From NCBI RefSeq assembly GCF_002261215.1, contig NZ_NEVS01000004.1:1550001-1614000 (forward strand): a DNA stretch of 64,000 nucleotides, in the 5' to 3' direction. Position numbers and translations under genes: made by a program. The notes beneath the pieces were generated by a model, which was not told the DNA's origin, did no database searches, and saw only the letters and a program-made list of their open reading frames with translations. Positions 34,137 through 43,038 of this stretch are shown here, one piece after another. The stretch is from Bordetella genomosp. 11. GTDB taxonomy: Bacteria > Pseudomonadota > Gammaproteobacteria > Burkholderiales > Burkholderiaceae_B. Position 1 is the stretch's first letter. Every line of letters begins with the position of its first letter.

Positions 34137-35794
34137 GATGCCACCGTATCGCGTTCGATCTTCCATAGCCGGACGGCGTATTCGCGCAGTTTGTTCTTCT
34201 GCACCTTGCTGCTGCCCGTCATCCCGATGTTCTCGAAGGTGTCCACCAGCGCCATATAGCGAGGCACCTTGAAGTTGGCGCAGCGCGCCTTGCACCACGC
34301 CAGCAATTCCTCGCAGCTGCTGTGCTGCCCGGGCTTCAGAAGCACGAAGGCGCCCGCGACTTCGCCCAGCCGGGCATCCGGAACGCCTATCACCTGCGCC
34401 ATCTGCACCGCGGGGTGGCCGTGCAGCACCTCTTCTACCTCGGCGGGCGCGACATTTTCCCCGCCGACGCGAAACATATCCTTGAGTCGTCCCACCATGC
34501 GCGTGCGCCCGTCCGGGCGCTGTTCGCCCATGTCGCCGGTACGCAGCCAGCCGTCCGGGGTAAAGGCCCGGGCAGTGGCTTCGGGCAGGTTGTAATAGCC
34601 GCGCATGACGTTCCAGCCGCGCACCTGGATTTCGCCCGGCGCCGTACCGGGCGGGAGGACGGCCCCCGTGTCCGGATCCGCCAGGCGCACCTCCACGCCC
34701 GGATGCGGCAGCATGTAGCCGTCGCGGCGCAGCTCGAATGCGTCCGCGCGATCGCTTACCAGTACGTTGGGCGACGCCTCGGACTGCCCATAGGCATTGC
34801 AGATATCCGGCACGCGCATCACATCGCGGATCTTCTGCATGACCTCCGGCCCGGCCGCGGCCCATCCGCCTTTCAGGCAAAGGCGATCGGGATCGAAGTC
34901 GGCGTGCCCCATCATCATCAGGAAGATCGTGTCGTTGCCCGAGGTCATCGTGCAGCGCTCCGCTTCCAGGATGCGCAGCGTTTGCGCGACGTCGAACCTG
35001 GGCAGGCTGAGCAGGCAGCACCCCGTCACCAGGCTCACCAGCACGGACAGGGTACTGCCGGCGACGTGATAGAACGGCCGGATGCTGAAGTAGCGGTCGT
35101 CGGCCGTCACCCCCAGGCGGCGCGCCACCGATGCGGCGTCGCCAAGCATATTGCGATGACTGAGCATCACCCCCTTGGGAAAGGACGTCGTTCCCGAGGT
35201 GTACTGGATCAGCAGGGTATCGTCCGGCGTCACGGCCGCGGCCAGGGCATCCAGGGTTTGCTCCGGGACCGACTGTCCCGCGGACAGAAAGGCCGCCAAG
35301 GTTTGCACGCCGGGCGGCGCTTCGCCCTCGCCCACCATGACGGCGGCGCGCAAGCGGGGCAGCGCGGCGCCGGGCAGCGCGCGGTCGATGGCCGGTTCGA
35401 CCTCGCGCAGCAGGCCGGTGTAGTCGATGCCGAGGAAACTGTCCGCGTAGATCAGCAGTTTCACGTCCGCCTGCTTCAGGCAGAACCGCAGCTCTTCGGT
35501 CTTGAAGCGGGTGTTCACGGGAACGGTGACCGCGCCGATCGAGGCGCAGGCGAAGAACGCGGCGATCCACAGCCCGGAGTTGCCCAGCATCACGCCGACG
35601 TGGTCTCCCTTGGCGATGCCCGCCTGGTGCAGCGCGGCCGCCAGGCGGCGGCTGCGCTGGCGCAGCTGGGTCCATGCCAGGCGTTCGTCCGGCCCGACGT
35701 AGGCCTCCTGGTCCGGCCGTTCCTGTGCCGTCGCGTCCAGGACCCGCGCCAAGGTCGTGGGCACGGGCACGCATCGATCGTCAAGAAGCCGCAT
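34133..35794 (-). CDS. Acyl-CoA ligase (AMP-forming synthetase)
   Basis: The 553-residue ANL-superfamily enzyme has the AMP-binding P-loop as YTSGTTSFPKG (the usual G before the PKG is F here), the RTGD adenosine motif (GWLRTGDMGE) and the C-terminal hinge and lysine region MVGRLKDMFRVGGENV. Enzymes of this kind turn a carboxylic acid into its CoA thioester in two steps with ATP. The gene overlaps the enoyl-CoA hydratase gene (start 36566) by 14 bases and the lyase gene by four, so all three are one unit. The acid substrate is unknown. Confidence 0.85.
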   Translation of the reverse strand: MRLLDDRCVPVPTTLARVLDATAQERPDQEAYVGPDERLAWTQLRQRSRRLAAALHQAGIAKGDHVGVMLGNSGLWIAAFFACASIGAVTVPVNTRFKTEELRFCLKQADVKLLIYADSFLGIDYTGLLREVEPAIDRALPGAALPRLRAAVMVGEGEAPPGVQTLAAFLSAGQSVPEQTLDALAAAVTPDDTLLIQYTSGTTSFPKGVMLSHRNMLGDAASVARRLGVTADDRYFSIRPFYHVAGSTLSVLVSLVTGCCLLSLPRFDVAQTLRILEAERCTMTSGNDTIFLMMMGHADFDPDRLCLKGGWAAAGPEVMQKIRDVMRVPDICNAYGQSEASPNVLVSDRADAFELRRDGYMLPHPGVEVRLADPDTGAVLPPGTAPGEIQVRGWNVMRGYYNLPEATARAFTPDGWLRTGDMGEQRPDGRTRMVGRLKDMFRVGGENVAPAEVEEVLHGHPAVQMAQVIGVPDARLGEVAGAFVLLKPGQHSSCEELLAWCKARCANFKVPRYMALVDTFENIGMTGSSKVQKNKLREYAVRLWKIERDTVAS

Positions 35795-36566
35795 CGTTCG
35801 CTCCTTTCGCGCCGAAGCCGGAAATCGCCTTGCGCCAATCGCTGTGCCGCAGGTTGCGCTGGATGGCCAGCAACTCGACGGCCATGGCGCCTTCGCGCGT
35901 GGTGTCCAGTCCCTGGTCGATGCTTTGCTTGGTCAATTGGACGGTCAGCGGATTGGCGGCCGCGATGGCTTCGGCCGTCCCGGCGATGGCGGCATCGAAT
36001 TCGTCCGGGTCATACACGTGATTGACCAGTCCCAGGCGCAGCGCTTCCTGCGCGTCGACCGCCCTGCCGGTGAACAGCAGTTCCTTGGCCATGCGACGGC
36101 CGACGATGCGCGGCAGGCGTTGCGTGGCGCCTACCGTCCCCCAGCCCACTTCCGGATACCTGAACACGGCCTGCGTGCTCGCCAGGACGAAATCGCAGGC
36201 CGCCGCGATCTCGCAGCCGGAACCGAAAGCCGCGCCGTGCACGGCGGCGATCAGCGGTTTGGACATGGCTTCGAGCGCGGCGTAGGCGGTAAAGCCATCC
36301 ACGCGCCGCGCCACCATCTCGGCCGGGCTCATGCCCTGCCTTTCCTTCAAGTCCGCGCCGGCGCAGAAAGCCACGCCACGCGCCCGCAGCACGATCACGC
36401 GCACGGCCTCGTCGGCCTCCAGCGCTTCGCACGCCGCGGTCAGTTCATGGCACATCCGCACGTTCAGCGCATTGCGGCTTTCGGGGCGATTCAGACTAAG
36501 GGTGGCGATGCCCGAGCCGCCGTCAACGTCGAGATGCAGGGTTTCGAATACGGGTAGCGTGCGCAT
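35781..36566 (-). CDS. Enoyl-CoA hydratase/isomerase-family protein
   Basis: The 261-residue crotonase-fold protein has the LSLNRPESRNALN opening, the oxyanion-hole segment AFCAGADLKER and a second loop AAVHGAAFGSGCEIAAACD, with a glutamate near the catalytic position. It likely hydrates an enoyl-CoA made from the ligase or transferase product. A Bug receptor gene lies nine bases upstream of it (36576) on the same strand. Confidence 0.85.
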   Translation of the reverse strand: MRTLPVFETLHLDVDGGSGIATLSLNRPESRNALNVRMCHELTAACEALEADEAVRVIVLRARGVAFCAGADLKERQGMSPAEMVARRVDGFTAYAALEAMSKPLIAAVHGAAFGSGCEIAAACDFVLASTQAVFRYPEVGWGTVGATQRLPRIVGRRMAKELLFTGRAVDAQEALRLGLVNHVYDPDEFDAAIAGTAEAIAAANPLTVQLTKQSIDQGLDTTREGAMAVELLAIQRNLRHSDWRKAISGFGAKGANDAAS

Positions 36567-36575
36567 TGCAGTCCT

Positions 36576-37547
36576 TCAATCCTGTAGTTTCATGCCGGTC
36601 GCCTTGACGAGTTCGGCGAGCTGCTTGCCGTCGGCACGGATGTAGTCCGTGGCCTGCTGCTTCTCCTGGGGCATCGCGATAGCGTTCTGCGCCGCCAGGA
36701 TCTTCTTGAACCCTGGCCTTTCCTGCACCGTCTTCAGGGCATTCGCCAGCTTGTCGACGATCGGGGCCGGGGTACCGGCGGGCACGGCCAGGCTGTACCA
36801 GCTTCCCGACACCATGGCGGGAAGACCGTCCTCGGCGAACGTCGGTACGTCCGGCAGGTCCGGTGAACGCTCCTTGTTCGCGTAAGCCAGCGCCCGCAGC
36901 TTGCCCGCCTTGATGAAAGGCAGCACGGCGGAGATATTCAGCAAGCCCACCGGGACCGTGCCCGCCACCATGTCGTTGACCGCCGGCGCCGCGCCTTTGT
37001 AAGGCACGTGGACCAGATCCACTTTGGCGTAGTACTTGAACATTTCCGCCGCGATATGCGGCGAACTCCCCATGCCGGCCGAGGCGTAATTGAGCTTGCC
37101 GGGCTCCGACCTGGCCAGTGCGACGAAGGCCTTCAGGTCCCGCGCGGGCACCGAGGGGTAGACGGTAAGGATGTTGGGCACGTTCGCCACCATGCCGACG
37201 AATGTAAAGTCCTCGATTCCCTTGTAGGGGACCTTGGTCGCCGCCGGCGTGACCGTATGCGCGGCCGCCGTCCCGAGCAGCAAGGTGTAGCCATCGGGGG
37301 CGGCCTTGGCGACATAGCCCGCGCCTATGCTGGCGCCGCCGCCCGGCTTGTTCTCGACGATGACGGATTGCCCCAGAACGTCTCCCAGCTCCTTGGCCAG
37401 GGCCCGTCCGAGCAGATCGGCCGGGCCGCCCACCGCATAGGGATTGACCAGCACCAGGGCATGGGAAGGATAGTTGTCTGCCGCCCTGGCGCCGGGCAGC
37501 GCCATGCAAAGCGCCAGGGCCAGCCCGATACGGCGTCGTGTGTTCAT
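36576..37547 (-). CDS. Bug-type (TTT) periplasmic solute receptor
   Basis: The 323-residue protein has a signal peptide ending GARA and the family motifs YPSHALVLVNPYAVGGPAD, VENKPGGGASIGAG and APDGYTLLLGT. It lies inside the CoA catabolic operon, between a CaiB-type CoA transferase and a hydratase, so it most likely binds the cluster's substrate. No membrane TctAB pair is nearby. Confidence 0.9.
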   Translation of the reverse strand: MNTRRRIGLALALCMALPGARAADNYPSHALVLVNPYAVGGPADLLGRALAKELGDVLGQSVIVENKPGGGASIGAGYVAKAAPDGYTLLLGTAAAHTVTPAATKVPYKGIEDFTFVGMVANVPNILTVYPSVPARDLKAFVALARSEPGKLNYASAGMGSSPHIAAEMFKYYAKVDLVHVPYKGAAPAVNDMVAGTVPVGLLNISAVLPFIKAGKLRALAYANKERSPDLPDVPTFAEDGLPAMVSGSWYSLAVPAGTPAPIVDKLANALKTVQERPGFKKILAAQNAIAMPQEKQQATDYIRADGKQLAELVKATGMKLQD

Positions 37548-37595
37548 GTTTTTGTCTCCTGTCGTTTATCGTTATCGGCGCGCGTCGCTGCGTGT

Positions 37596-38792
37596 CTAGA
37601 TGGCCCCCGCGCCGCGCAGCCGCGCGATCTCGGCGTCGTCCAGGCCCAGCTTCGCGCGCAGCACATCGTCGGTGTGCTCGCCCAGCAGCGGTGGCCGTCC
37701 CACCCGCGGATCGTCCATGCCGTCGAACCGCAGCGGCACGCGCAGCCCGCGGAAGCGGCCGACCAGCGGATGCGGGAAATCCACCACCATGCCGCGCGCG
37801 GCCACGTGTTCGTTGGCCAGCACCTCGTCCACCTGCAGGATGGGGCCCGCCGGTACGCCGGCCGCATCGCAACGGCGGCACAATTCGTCGCGGTCCAGAA
37901 GGCCTATCGCCCGCTGCAGGCCGGCCATGACCTCTGCCCGCCGCGCCAGGCGATCGGCGTTGCGCGCCAACGCGGGATCGGCGGCCCAGGATTCCAGGCC
38001 CAACAGGTTGCACAAGGGCGCCCAATGCTGGTCGCTGCCGGTTATCTGTACCCACCTGCCGTCAGCGCAGATGAATGCCGCCGACGGGATACGGCCGGGA
38101 TGTTCGGTACCCAGGCGCTCGGGCACCTCGCCCAGCGTGAACCAGCGGGCGGCGGCCAGGGACAGCAGCCCCACCTGCCCGTCGAACATCGAGAAGTCCA
38201 CATGGCAGCCGCGGCCGGTTTTCTCGCGGCCCGCCAGGGCCGACAGGATGGCGATGCACACCCACAGGCCGGAACTCAGATCGGCCACCGGCAGGCCCGG
38301 CTTGACCGGACCGCCGCCGCGCTCGCCCGTCAGGCTCATGATGCCGCACATCGCCTGGAATACCGTGTCGTAGCCCTTGCGCCTGGCGTAGGGGCCCGTC
38401 ATGCCGAAGCCCGTGCAACTGACGTGGACCAGGCGCTCGTTGCGGCTGGCCAGCCCGGCGTAGTCCAGTCCGTATTTCTTCATCGTGCCGACGGGGAAGT
38501 TTTCCAGCAGGACGTCGGCCCGCGCGGCCAGGCCGCGCACGACTTCCTGGCCTTCGGCGGAACGCAGATTGACGGTAATGGATTGCTTGCTGCGGTTGAA
38601 GGCCATGTAGTAGGCCGACACGTCGCCCGCCTCTCCATGCACCACGGGTTCGAAGTCCCGCGTTTCGTCGCCCGTTCCGGGTTGTTCCACCTTGATGACC
38701 TCGGCCCCCAGCTCGGCCAGGATCATGGACGCGAAGGGGCATGCCAGGACCCGCGACAGGTCCAGGATGGTAATGCCCTCCAGCGGCCTCAT
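37596..38792 (-). CDS. CaiB/BaiF-family (class III) CoA transferase
   Basis: About 398 residues from the ATG at 38792. The opening MRPLEGITILDLSRVLACPFASMILAE and the ELGAEVIKVEQPG segment are typical of class III CoA transferases; the catalytic aspartate is the one in the mid-domain DLSSGLW/ADLSSG region. The enzyme moves CoA between acids without ATP. It overlaps the preceding hydratase stop by ATGA. A second CoA transferase is divergently encoded at 40573. Confidence 0.88.
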   Translation of the reverse strand: MRPLEGITILDLSRVLACPFASMILAELGAEVIKVEQPGTGDETRDFEPVVHGEAGDVSAYYMAFNRSKQSITVNLRSAEGQEVVRGLAARADVLLENFPVGTMKKYGLDYAGLASRNERLVHVSCTGFGMTGPYARRKGYDTVFQAMCGIMSLTGERGGGPVKPGLPVADLSSGLWVCIAILSALAGREKTGRGCHVDFSMFDGQVGLLSLAAARWFTLGEVPERLGTEHPGRIPSAAFICADGRWVQITGSDQHWAPLCNLLGLESWAADPALARNADRLARRAEVMAGLQRAIGLLDRDELCRRCDAAGVPAGPILQVDEVLANEHVAARGMVVDFPHPLVGRFRGLRVPLRFDGMDDPRVGRPPLLGEHTDDVLRAKLGLDDAEIARLRGAGAI

Positions 38793-39520
38793 GCCTTGTC
38801 CTTGCGAAAGCCGCGCATCATGACGTTGGCGTCGCGCCCGACCTCCAGCGCCTGGCCCAGGCCCAGGTCGGCCGCGCGATGGAATGCGCGCTTGGTGGTG
38901 GCCATGGCGATGGGACTCCAGCCCGCGACCTTGCGCGCCAGTTCGAGCGCCGACTCCAGGACCTGGTCGTCCGGCACGACGCGATTGCACAGGCCCCAGG
39001 CCAACGCGGCGCGTCCGTCCAGCGGCTCGGCAAGCGCCACCAGTTCGAACGCCTGCTTGCGGCCGACCTGGCGGACCAGGTTGGCCATGACCACGGCGGC
39101 GACGATGCCGTGCTTGAGCTCGGGATAGCCGAAGCGCACCGTCTCGGACATCACGCACATATCGCAGGCGATCGCCAGGCCGGCGCCGCCGCCCAGGGCG
39201 TTTCCGCGCACCGCCGAAATCACCGGCTTGTTCATTTGCGAAAAGGCCAGGTGCAGGCGGGTCGTCAGGTCCGCCCTGGCGCTGACCGCCCGCGGGTCCT
39301 GCGGCGTCAGCGCGGAGAACTCGCCGGTGTCTGCGCCGGCGCAGAACGACTTGCCGGCGCCGGTCACCACGACCGCGTTGATGCCGTCGGCCCGATCGGC
39401 GTCGTACAGGCCGTCGAGCAGTTCCTGGGTCAGGCGTGTATTCAGGGCATTGTGCTTTTCCGGCCGGTTCAGCGTCAGGATGCGGACGGCGCCGCGGTCT
39501 TCGATAAGCAGATGTTCCAT
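38789..39520 (-). CDS. Enoyl-CoA hydratase/isomerase-family protein
   Basis: The 243-residue crotonase-fold protein opens with ILTLNRPEKHNALNTR, has AGKSFCAGADTGEF as the first oxyanion segment, and SAVRGNALGGGAGLAIACD as the second. It is the second hydratase of this cluster, unlike the copy at 35781 in its second half. Start and stop overlap or abut neighbours, so it belongs to the minus-strand operon 33093-40507. Confidence 0.85.
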   Translation of the reverse strand: MEHLLIEDRGAVRILTLNRPEKHNALNTRLTQELLDGLYDADRADGINAVVVTGAGKSFCAGADTGEFSALTPQDPRAVSARADLTTRLHLAFSQMNKPVISAVRGNALGGGAGLAIACDMCVMSETVRFGYPELKHGIVAAVVMANLVRQVGRKQAFELVALAEPLDGRAALAWGLCNRVVPDDQVLESALELARKVAGWSPIAMATTKRAFHRAADLGLGQALEVGRDANVMMRGFRKDKA

Positions 39521-39556
39521 GGGGGGCGGCTGATTCGTGGGAGGAAGGGAGGGAAT

Positions 39557-40507
39557 TCAGTGGGCCATTGTCTGCAAGCGGGCGGTGGCGTCGTCCAGCT
39601 CGCGCACCAGCCGCGCCATCACGGCGGCGGCCGGTTCGATACGCGCCACCAGGCCGGCGGACTGGCCCAGTTCGACCTTGCCCCACTCGACGTCGCCGTC
39701 CAGCGCGGCTTGCCTGAGCGTGCTGCCCTTGAACAGGGCGACGTAGTCTTCCTGGGCCAGCTGGTCGCGTTCGGCGTCGAAGATCGCGCGGGCGAAGGCA
39801 TTGCGCAGGCCGCGTATGGGCAGGTCTCGGCGTCCCACCAGGGCGGTATCGTGGACATCGGCGGCCAGCACCGCGGCCTTGTAGTTGGCATGCACCGTCG
39901 CTTCTTCGGTCAGCAGGAAACGCGTGCCCAGCTGCACGGCTTCCGCGCCCAGCGCCAGCAAGGCGGCGATGCCCCACCCATCGGCCACGCCCCCGCTGGC
40001 GATGACCGGGATGGAGACCTCCTGAAGGACCCGCCGGACGGATACCAGGGTGGAGACCTCGCTGGCCGGCGGATGGCCGCCGGCCTCGGCGCCGACCACC
40101 ACCAGGGCATCCACGCCCGCGGCCGCGGCTTTCCTGGCGTGCTCCAGCGTGGCGACGACCTGTATCCAGACGGCGCCGGCATCGTGGAACCTCTGCAGAT
40201 GGGCCTTGGGGCTGCCCTGCGACGCGATCACCACCGGAACCCGGCGCGCGAGCATCGCGTCCAGGATGTCGGCGGCGCCGGGCCGGTACAAGGGGATATT
40301 GACGGCGTAGGGCTGGTCGGTGGCGTCGGCCAGCCCGGCCAGCACGCTCGCGAAATCGTCCGGCCGCAACGGTCCCGCCGCCAGCACGCCCAGGCCGCCG
40401 GCGTTCGAGACGGCCGCCGGCAGCGCCGCGCTGGACGAGGCCCAGCTCATTCCCGCCTGCACGATGGGATGTTCGATACCCAGCAAGGTGGTGATTCGTG
40501 TACGCAT
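39557..40507 (-). CDS. Nitronate monooxygenase/enoyl reductase (NMO/FabK)-like flavoprotein
   Basis: The 316-residue TIM-barrel FMN protein belongs to the NMO/2-nitropropane dioxygenase family: HPIVQAGMSW opening, GAEAGGHPP phosphate-binding region and VIASGGVADGWGIAALLALGA. Members oxidise nitronates or, in FabK-like branches, reduce enoyl thioesters. In a CoA cluster an enoyl reductase-like role is as likely as nitronate oxidation. It is the first gene of the minus-strand operon, 65 bases from the divergent CoA transferase. Confidence 0.8.
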   Translation of the reverse strand: MRTRITTLLGIEHPIVQAGMSWASSSAALPAAVSNAGGLGVLAAGPLRPDDFASVLAGLADATDQPYAVNIPLYRPGAADILDAMLARRVPVVIASQGSPKAHLQRFHDAGAVWIQVVATLEHARKAAAAGVDALVVVGAEAGGHPPASEVSTLVSVRRVLQEVSIPVIASGGVADGWGIAALLALGAEAVQLGTRFLLTEEATVHANYKAAVLAADVHDTALVGRRDLPIRGLRNAFARAIFDAERDQLAQEDYVALFKGSTLRQAALDGDVEWGKVELGQSAGLVARIEPAAAVMARLVRELDDATARLQTMAH

Positions 40508-40529
40508 GGACTCTGGTGGTTCTTCAAAG

Positions 40530-40569
40530 TAGTTGATAAACTAAACTATCTAGTGGACTAAATCAACTA
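40530..40569. promoter_or_regulatory. AT-rich divergent promoter with nested inverted repeats
   Basis: TAGTTGAT (40530-40537) is repeated inverted as ATCAACTA (40562-40569), 24 bases apart. Smaller palindromes lie within: TAGTT-GATA-AACTA (40530-40543) and TAGT-GG-ACTA (40551-40560). This 65-base gap between two divergent operons is the most AT-rich spot of the cluster and looks like a two-site operator; no regulator gene is directly adjacent. Confidence 0.5.
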
Positions 40570-40572
40570 TAT

Positions 40573-41835
40573 ATGAAGAACACGGAGACGACGCCGGCGC
40601 CCGCCGATACGGCGATGCCCCTGGCCGGCATACGGGTGGTGGACCTGACGTCCGCGGTGGTGGGCCCCTACTGCACCCAGGTACTGGCGGACTACGGCGC
40701 CGAGGTGATCAAGCTGGAGGAAAAGTCCGGCGACGTCATCCGATGGATATCCGGGCGCTCCAGGACACCGGGCATGTCCGGGAAGTTCATGCATATGAAC
40801 CGGAACAAACGCAGTATTTCGCTGGACCTGAAGCAATCGGCCGGGCGCGACGCACTGTTGAAGCTGGTGGACACCGCCGATGTCTTCCTGCACAACATGC
40901 GCAACGCGGCGGTCGGCCGCCTGGGCCTGGACGCGGATACCCTGCGCGCGCGCCGTGCCAATCTGGTGTACTGCGGCATCGCCGGCTTCGGCAGCGACGG
41001 CCGATATGCCGGCCGGCCCGCATACGACTCCATCCTGCAAGGCGGCACCGCGCTGGCGAGCCTGCTGGCCGGCGCGGACGGCGAACCCCGCTACGTGCCC
41101 TATGTGGTGATCGACCGTACCGCCGGACTGATGGTCGCGCATGCGGTCCTGGCCGCGCTGTTCGCCCGCGAGCGCGACGGCCGCGGCCGCGTCATCGAGG
41201 TACCCATGTTCGAAAGCTACGCCGGCCTGTTGCTGAGCGAGCACCTGTACGGGCACAGCTTCCAGCCCCCCACCGACCGCCTGGGCGACCGCCGCCTGCT
41301 GGACGCCAACGCGCGACCGGTACGCACGCGCGACGGCCATGTCTGCATCACCACCAATACCGATGACCAGGTGCGAAAGCTGTTCCTATCGCTGGGGCGC
41401 CCGGATCTGGCCGCCGACGCGCGCTTCGCCACCTCGCTGTCGCGGATCGAGCATATCGCCGAGTTCTTTGCCGTGCGCGCCGAGCTGCTCGCGCAGCGCG
41501 GGACGGATGAAATCGTCGAGCTGCTGTTGAAGCACGACGTCCCCTGCATGCCGTGCCACACGCTGGAGTCCTTGCTGGCCGACCCGCACCTGGGCGACGT
41601 CGGGCTGGTGCAGACGGACCGGCATCCGACGCAGGGCACGATACGGCAGATCCGTCCGGCCATTCGCATGACGGGTTTCGATCCCGCCGTGCGGCTGCCG
41701 GCGCCGCACATCGGCGAGCACACCGCCACGGTCCTGGCGGAGCTGGGCTACGCGCCCGGGCAGATCGCCGACCTATTCCGCGGCGGGGCCGCCTATACCG
41801 CGCCCGACGCGCCCTCCCCGCCCGCTCACGCATAA
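40573..41835 (+). CDS. CaiB/BaiF-family (class III) CoA transferase
   Basis: The 420-residue protein is a second class III CoA transferase: MPLAGIRVVDLTSAVVGPYCTQVLADYGAEVIKLEE opens the fold at about residue 15. It is divergent from the NMO-like gene over a short AT-rich gap, and followed by a Bug receptor 43 bases downstream. Most likely it exchanges CoA between the cluster's acid and an intermediate such as succinyl-CoA; the donor is inference. Confidence 0.87.
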   Translation: MKNTETTPAPADTAMPLAGIRVVDLTSAVVGPYCTQVLADYGAEVIKLEEKSGDVIRWISGRSRTPGMSGKFMHMNRNKRSISLDLKQSAGRDALLKLVDTADVFLHNMRNAAVGRLGLDADTLRARRANLVYCGIAGFGSDGRYAGRPAYDSILQGGTALASLLAGADGEPRYVPYVVIDRTAGLMVAHAVLAALFARERDGRGRVIEVPMFESYAGLLLSEHLYGHSFQPPTDRLGDRRLLDANARPVRTRDGHVCITTNTDDQVRKLFLSLGRPDLAADARFATSLSRIEHIAEFFAVRAELLAQRGTDEIVELLLKHDVPCMPCHTLESLLADPHLGDVGLVQTDRHPTQGTIRQIRPAIRMTGFDPAVRLPAPHIGEHTATVLAELGYAPGQIADLFRGGAAYTAPDAPSPPAHA

Positions 41836-41878
41836 GAATCCGGTTCCATCGCGCCGACCGATTACGGAGACAACCCAC

Positions 41879-42856
41879 ATGATGGACTTACAGCGTCGCA
41901 GGCTGCTGGCCGCGCTTGCCCTGACCTCTCTTGCGCCTGTGGCCCGCGCGCAGGCCGCTTTTCCGGACCATCCCCCGCGGCTGCTCGTGGGGTTCGCTCC
42001 CGGCGGCGGTAGCGATTTCATCGCCCGTGCCCTGGCTGCCGAAATCGCCGGCCCCCTGGGCCAGCCGCTGATCGTCGAGAACCGTCCGGGCGCCGGCGGC
42101 GCCATCGCGGCTCGGGCCGCCGCATCCAGCCCGCCCAACGGATACACCCTGTTCCTGGGCAGCGCGGCAACCTTCGTCATCAACCCGGTGCTGATGCGCA
42201 ATCTCCCCTACGATGCGCGCAAGGACTTCATGCCGGTGGGATCGGTGGCGCGCTTCGACTATGTGCTGATGGCGCGTCCCGGCCTGCCGTACAAGACGCT
42301 GGCGGACCTGATCGCGCATGCGAAACAGAAGCCCGGCGAACTGACCATCGGGTCGGCCGGCAATGGCTCCAACACCCATCTCGCCGCGGCGGCCTTCCAG
42401 CAGGCGGCGGGGATTCGGCTGCGCCATATCCCCTACAAGGGCACCACGCCCGCCCTGACCGACCTGGCCGGGAACAACATCGACCTGCTCTTCGATTCCG
42501 TGCCCACCGTCCTGAGCCTGGTCAAATCCGGCAAGGTGACGGGATTGGCGACTACCGGCACCACGCGCGAAGCCCTGTTGCCGGATCTGCCCACGGTCAT
42601 CGAAGGCGGCGTGCCGGGGTTTACCGCGAGCAATTGGTTCGCCGTGTTCGCGCCCGCGCGCACCCCGCCCGAAGTCGTCTCCGCCATCAACGCGGCCATG
42701 CGCAAGGCGCTGACCGGCGAGGCGCTGCGCGCGCAATTGATATCGACGGGCAACGTCCCGCTGCCGGGCAGCCCCCAGGACCTGCAGGCCCTGGTCGACG
42801 AAGAACGGGCTTCCTATACGCGGCTGATCCAGTCGTCCGGCATCAAGATCGAATAA
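41879..42856 (+). CDS. Bug-type (TTT) periplasmic solute receptor
   Basis: The 325-residue receptor has a signal peptide with an RRR n-region ending VARAQA, then FPDHPPRLLVGFAPGGGSD, VENRPGAGGAIAARA and the pocket segment PPNGYTLFLGS. It is paired with the CoA transferase before it. Two Bug receptors in one cluster suggest two related substrates or recent duplication, though they differ considerably in sequence. Confidence 0.9.
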   Translation: MMDLQRRRLLAALALTSLAPVARAQAAFPDHPPRLLVGFAPGGGSDFIARALAAEIAGPLGQPLIVENRPGAGGAIAARAAASSPPNGYTLFLGSAATFVINPVLMRNLPYDARKDFMPVGSVARFDYVLMARPGLPYKTLADLIAHAKQKPGELTIGSAGNGSNTHLAAAAFQQAAGIRLRHIPYKGTTPALTDLAGNNIDLLFDSVPTVLSLVKSGKVTGLATTGTTREALLPDLPTVIEGGVPGFTASNWFAVFAPARTPPEVVSAINAAMRKALTGEALRAQLISTGNVPLPGSPQDLQALVDEERASYTRLIQSSGIKIE

Positions 42857-43038
42857 GGCCGGCGCCACGCCGCGCATCATGACTTTGGAGCAATCCGCCC
42901 GTCCGCCGCACCGGTCCGCCGCTGCCTAGGGAAAGCCCGGGTCCCGCATGGCCTGCCGCCGAGGCCGCGCCGGCGCTACGCTAGGAATCGCCGGCGCGCC
43001 GCGTCGACCCCTGGCCGGGGTGGCCCGTTCATCGGAGC

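Noticed and set aside
37008..39128. A plus-strand frame of about 700 codons across the Bug, CoA transferase and hydratase genes
   Set aside because: It is antisense to three genes with strong domain evidence and shows no domain of its own.
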